A DNA stretch of 64,000 nt from positions 3,483,056 through 3,547,055 of the forward strand of contig NW_022098002.1 in NCBI RefSeq assembly GCF_002288925.2, in the 5' to 3' direction. Source of the DNA: Delphinapterus leucas. Lineage: Eukaryota > Chordata > Mammalia > Artiodactyla > Monodontidae. Under the pieces are notes generated by a model. That model did no database searches, was not told the DNA's origin, and saw only the letters and a list, made by a program, of their open reading frames with translations. Of this stretch, positions 61,774-64,000 are shown in pieces; within the stretch, counting starts at the first letter, position 1; every line of letters begins with the position of its first letter. The translations under genes were made by a program, and so were the position numbers.

Positions 61774-63334
61774 TCTGCTCTGGTTTTCTGGAAAAAGAGA
61801 GTGTGCAGGGAGGGTGTGGTGGTAGTGTCCTGAGTGAACTAGGTCTGCCAGGTTTGTGGGTTTCAGTGGGTTTTTGTTTGTTTCCTTTTTTGTGTTACAT
61901 TCACATGGTATTCTAACATCCGAAGCTTATGCTTTCTGCAAAATGTAGGAAAATGAAGTGTTTCTATAAGATTTTACCCAAAATGTTAATGGCATACTTA
62001 GTTACTGAAATATGTTTGGGCAGAAATGTCTCTACCAGTGGATGCTATGGCATGTGTGGACTTAAAGTACCTTCCTTAACACTGTCTTTCATAACTGTTC
62101 CACCTCACCAGGGTTTTCTGTTTATTAGCATTGGCCTTTTCTTCATTAAGACTGAAAAATCAAAACCTGACGTGATAAGCATGATTTCCACATTTGACTC
62201 TTAATTAATTTGGTGTGAGAGTGCAGCCTTTTTTTTTCAATCCCAGCATTTCAGCTCTTTGCAGCAGTAGAGGTTCTGTTTTTCTGTCCCTGAAGTAAAG
62301 AGGGTGGGAAGGGGCTTCCTCGGTGGCTTGGCTCCCGCTGGACCAGAGGAGAAGGGATGCTGTCTTCAGCTGCCTTGGGTGCACCAGAGGGCTGTGTGCA
62401 GAGGCCCTGGGCGTGCGTCCTGCAGACCTTGTGCAGCCCCTGGACAGGAGCCTGGGCTGTGAGGGGCACGGCCACTCTGGTTGCAAAGGTGACGGGAAGA
62501 GGAGAAGCCGGGAGAATGACGAGGTGTGTGAATGGCGCAAGTGAGTTGCAGGGCAGAGGCTTCAAAGGCCCGAGTGGGTGTGTGTGTTCAGTCTCCTTCG
62601 TGCGCTGTGTGTGGGGCAGTGACGGGGCGGTGGTGCCCGCTGCGTGGCCCCTAGCTGCATTTCCAGGGGAGAGGTCATCCACCCAGTGAGCTGCCTGCCC
62701 AGCGGCTGGGTCTTGCTGTCCGAAGTCGGTGTGAGTGGTTTGCCCCGGCAGGAATACTGACAACCACCCTCAGATGGAAACTGCTCGACCTGTAATGAGA
62801 ACATCTCCGTGGCCGTGTTAGCATGGCCAGTTACAATCCACAGTCAACTCAGAAACCTCGCCTAAGCCCCTATTTCCTCTGCTAAGAAGTAACAAAATTA
62901 ATTGCTTTCTCTGCCTGCCTACTCAGAAGTCAGTCCTTCCAGAAATGAAATGACAGAAAGGCAGGTGATTTAGACGGAGAAGGGGAACGGCTGAGGATAA
63001 TATACGGACTGTTGTCTGACTTCCCCATGGGAATAGATTTGGGTGTCAGTTAAATGCTTTGCTTGGTGTTTCAAGTTTAATGAGACAGCTGCAAAATGCA
63101 TGGAAATCAGTTTCTGGAACATGCTAAGCCCTCCCCACCTGAGCACATGGGTGCTTCCGTCCCTCTGTTTGGAAACTTTGTCTCTTTGAATGGCTTATCT
63201 TTCTAATGTTGACTTAAATGTTACTTTCTCAGACAGCCCTTCCCTGGCTGCTCATCTTTATCTAAAAATCAGGGCTCCGTTCGCATATTGGAGGTTTCTC
63301 TTTATCTCCTACTTAAATTCTTAGTTTTACTCAC

Positions 63335-63410
63335 TGCCATGCTCGACAACTAGCCCTGTGCCTGTCACATAGTAGGAGCTCAGCAAACGTTTGTTGAGTG
63401 CACGAACAGA
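63335..63410 (+). mobile_element. L2 3' end fragment
   Basis: CTGTGCCTGTCACATAGTAG then GAGCTCAGCAAACGTTTG matches the L2 terminus. Confidence 0.6.
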
Positions 63411-63444
63411 AATGCTGTGATGGCTTCAGGAAAAGACACTTAGT

Positions 63445-63598
63445 ACCCTAGAGCAGCTCTGTCCAGTAGACCTTTGGGGATGACTGAAGTGTTTCTACTT
63501 GTTTTGTCCAGTGTGGCAGCCACCACCCACATGTGGCTCTTGAGCACTGGAAACGTGGCTAGTGCAACCGAGGAGCTGGATTTTTATCTATTTAATTA
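63445..63598 (+). mobile_element. hAT-type DNA transposon fragment
   Basis: GTCCAGTAGACCTTTGGGGA and GTAGCCAC-like AGCCACCACCCACATGTGGC...TCTTGAGCACTGGAAACGTG resemble a common mammalian Charlie-type relic. It is cut off by the L1 at 63600. The exact family is uncertain. Confidence 0.5.
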
Positions 63599-63599
63599 A

Positions 63600-64000
63600 T
63601 TAAATTTATTTTTATTTTCATTTTAACATCTTTATTGGAGTATAATTGCTTTACAATGGTATGTTAGTTTCAGCTTCACAGCAAAATGCATCAGTTATAT
63701 ATATACATATGTTCCCATATCTCTTCCCGCTTGCGTCTCCCTCCTTCTCACCCTCCCTATCCCACCCCTCCAGGCGGTCACAGAGCACCGACCTGATCTC
63801 CCTGTGCTATGCGGCTGCTTCCCACTAGCTATCTACCTTACGTTTGGTAGTGTATATATGTCCATGCCTCTCTCTCGCTTTGTCACAGTTTACCCTTCCC
63901 CCTCCCCATAACCTCAAGTCCATTCTCTAGTAAGTCTGTGTCTTTATTCCTGTTTCACCCCTAGGTTTTTCATGACATTTTTTTTTCTTAAATTCCATAT
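63600..64000 (-). mobile_element. Antisense L1 3' UTR, cut by window end
   Basis: ACATCTTTATTGGAGTATAA ... CACTAGCTATCTACCTTACG ... CTCAAGTCCATTCTCTAGTA is the 3' UTR of a cetartiodactyl L1 in antisense. It overlaps in content with the L1 end at 31760 and continues beyond the window. Confidence 0.88.

Larger units (their letters stand above)
53826..64000 (+). other. FARS2: Probable FARS2 intron 1 (partial)
   Basis: The sequence after the presumed FARS2 exon 1 donor is AT-rich intron with repeats and no recognisable coding exon before the window ends. The unannotated parts 54200-56400, 57550-59240, 59900-61380 and 61780-63330 hold only short chance frames. Assignment to FARS2 depends on conserved gene order. 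Confidence 0.55.

Noticed and set aside
53826..64000. FARS2 coding exons
   Set aside because: No class II synthetase motif or FARS2 N-terminal sequence was seen. Only intron and repeats are supported.

Overview
The window looks like nuclear DNA from a placental mammal, most likely a cetacean. The main clue is the number of tRNA-derived SINEs of the CHR type (the cetacean/hippo/ruminant tRNA-Glu SINE family). At least thirteen copies or fragments are present, several with clean target-site duplications and long A-tails, alongside cetartiodactyl-style L1 3' ends and ordinary mammalian MIR, L2, MER20, MER5A, MLT1 and ERV1-type LTR relics. There is no bacterial gene structure. Almost all short open reading frames are chance frames in introns or repeats.

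Two genes can be supported, and they diverge from one CpG island at about 52.8-54.1 kb. On the minus strand is LYRM4 (ISD11), the mitochondrial Fe-S cluster assembly factor. Coding exon 1 (53082-53167) and coding exon 2 (22185-22305) join in frame to give residues 1-69 of an expected 91. The last coding exon was not found and presumably lies beyond position 1. On the plus strand, the island carries what is most likely the non-coding first exon of FARS2 (mitochondrial phenylalanyl-tRNA synthetase). This rests on the conserved LYRM4/FARS2 head-to-head order and on a good splice donor at 53826. No FARS2 coding exon was found, so 53.8-64 kb is read as FARS2 intron 1.

Layout: 1-22184 is LYRM4 intron 2, with L1/HAL1, MIR and CHR SINEs and a CpG-rich block at 13.08-13.37 kb. 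Next comes LYRM4 exon 2. LYRM4 intron 1 (22306-53081) is rich in L1, L2, MIR, SINE, MER20 and an ERV1-type LTR, with a second CpG-rich block at 43.46-43.77 kb. The bidirectional promoter follows, then FARS2 intron 1 with SINEs, two antisense L1 pieces and an MLT1 LTR that ends in a short telomere-like repeat.

The most interesting structure is a composite retrotransposed copy. A SINE + 257-bp unique spacer + SINE block at 21.25-22.07 kb, just beside LYRM4 exon 2, reappears at 29.08-29.94 kb inside an old L1/HAL1, flanked by its own target-site duplication. The direction of copying can be read from the sequence, the copied stretch has no TTTT run (no Pol III terminator), and the two copies now lie as direct repeats on either side of LYRM4 exon 2.
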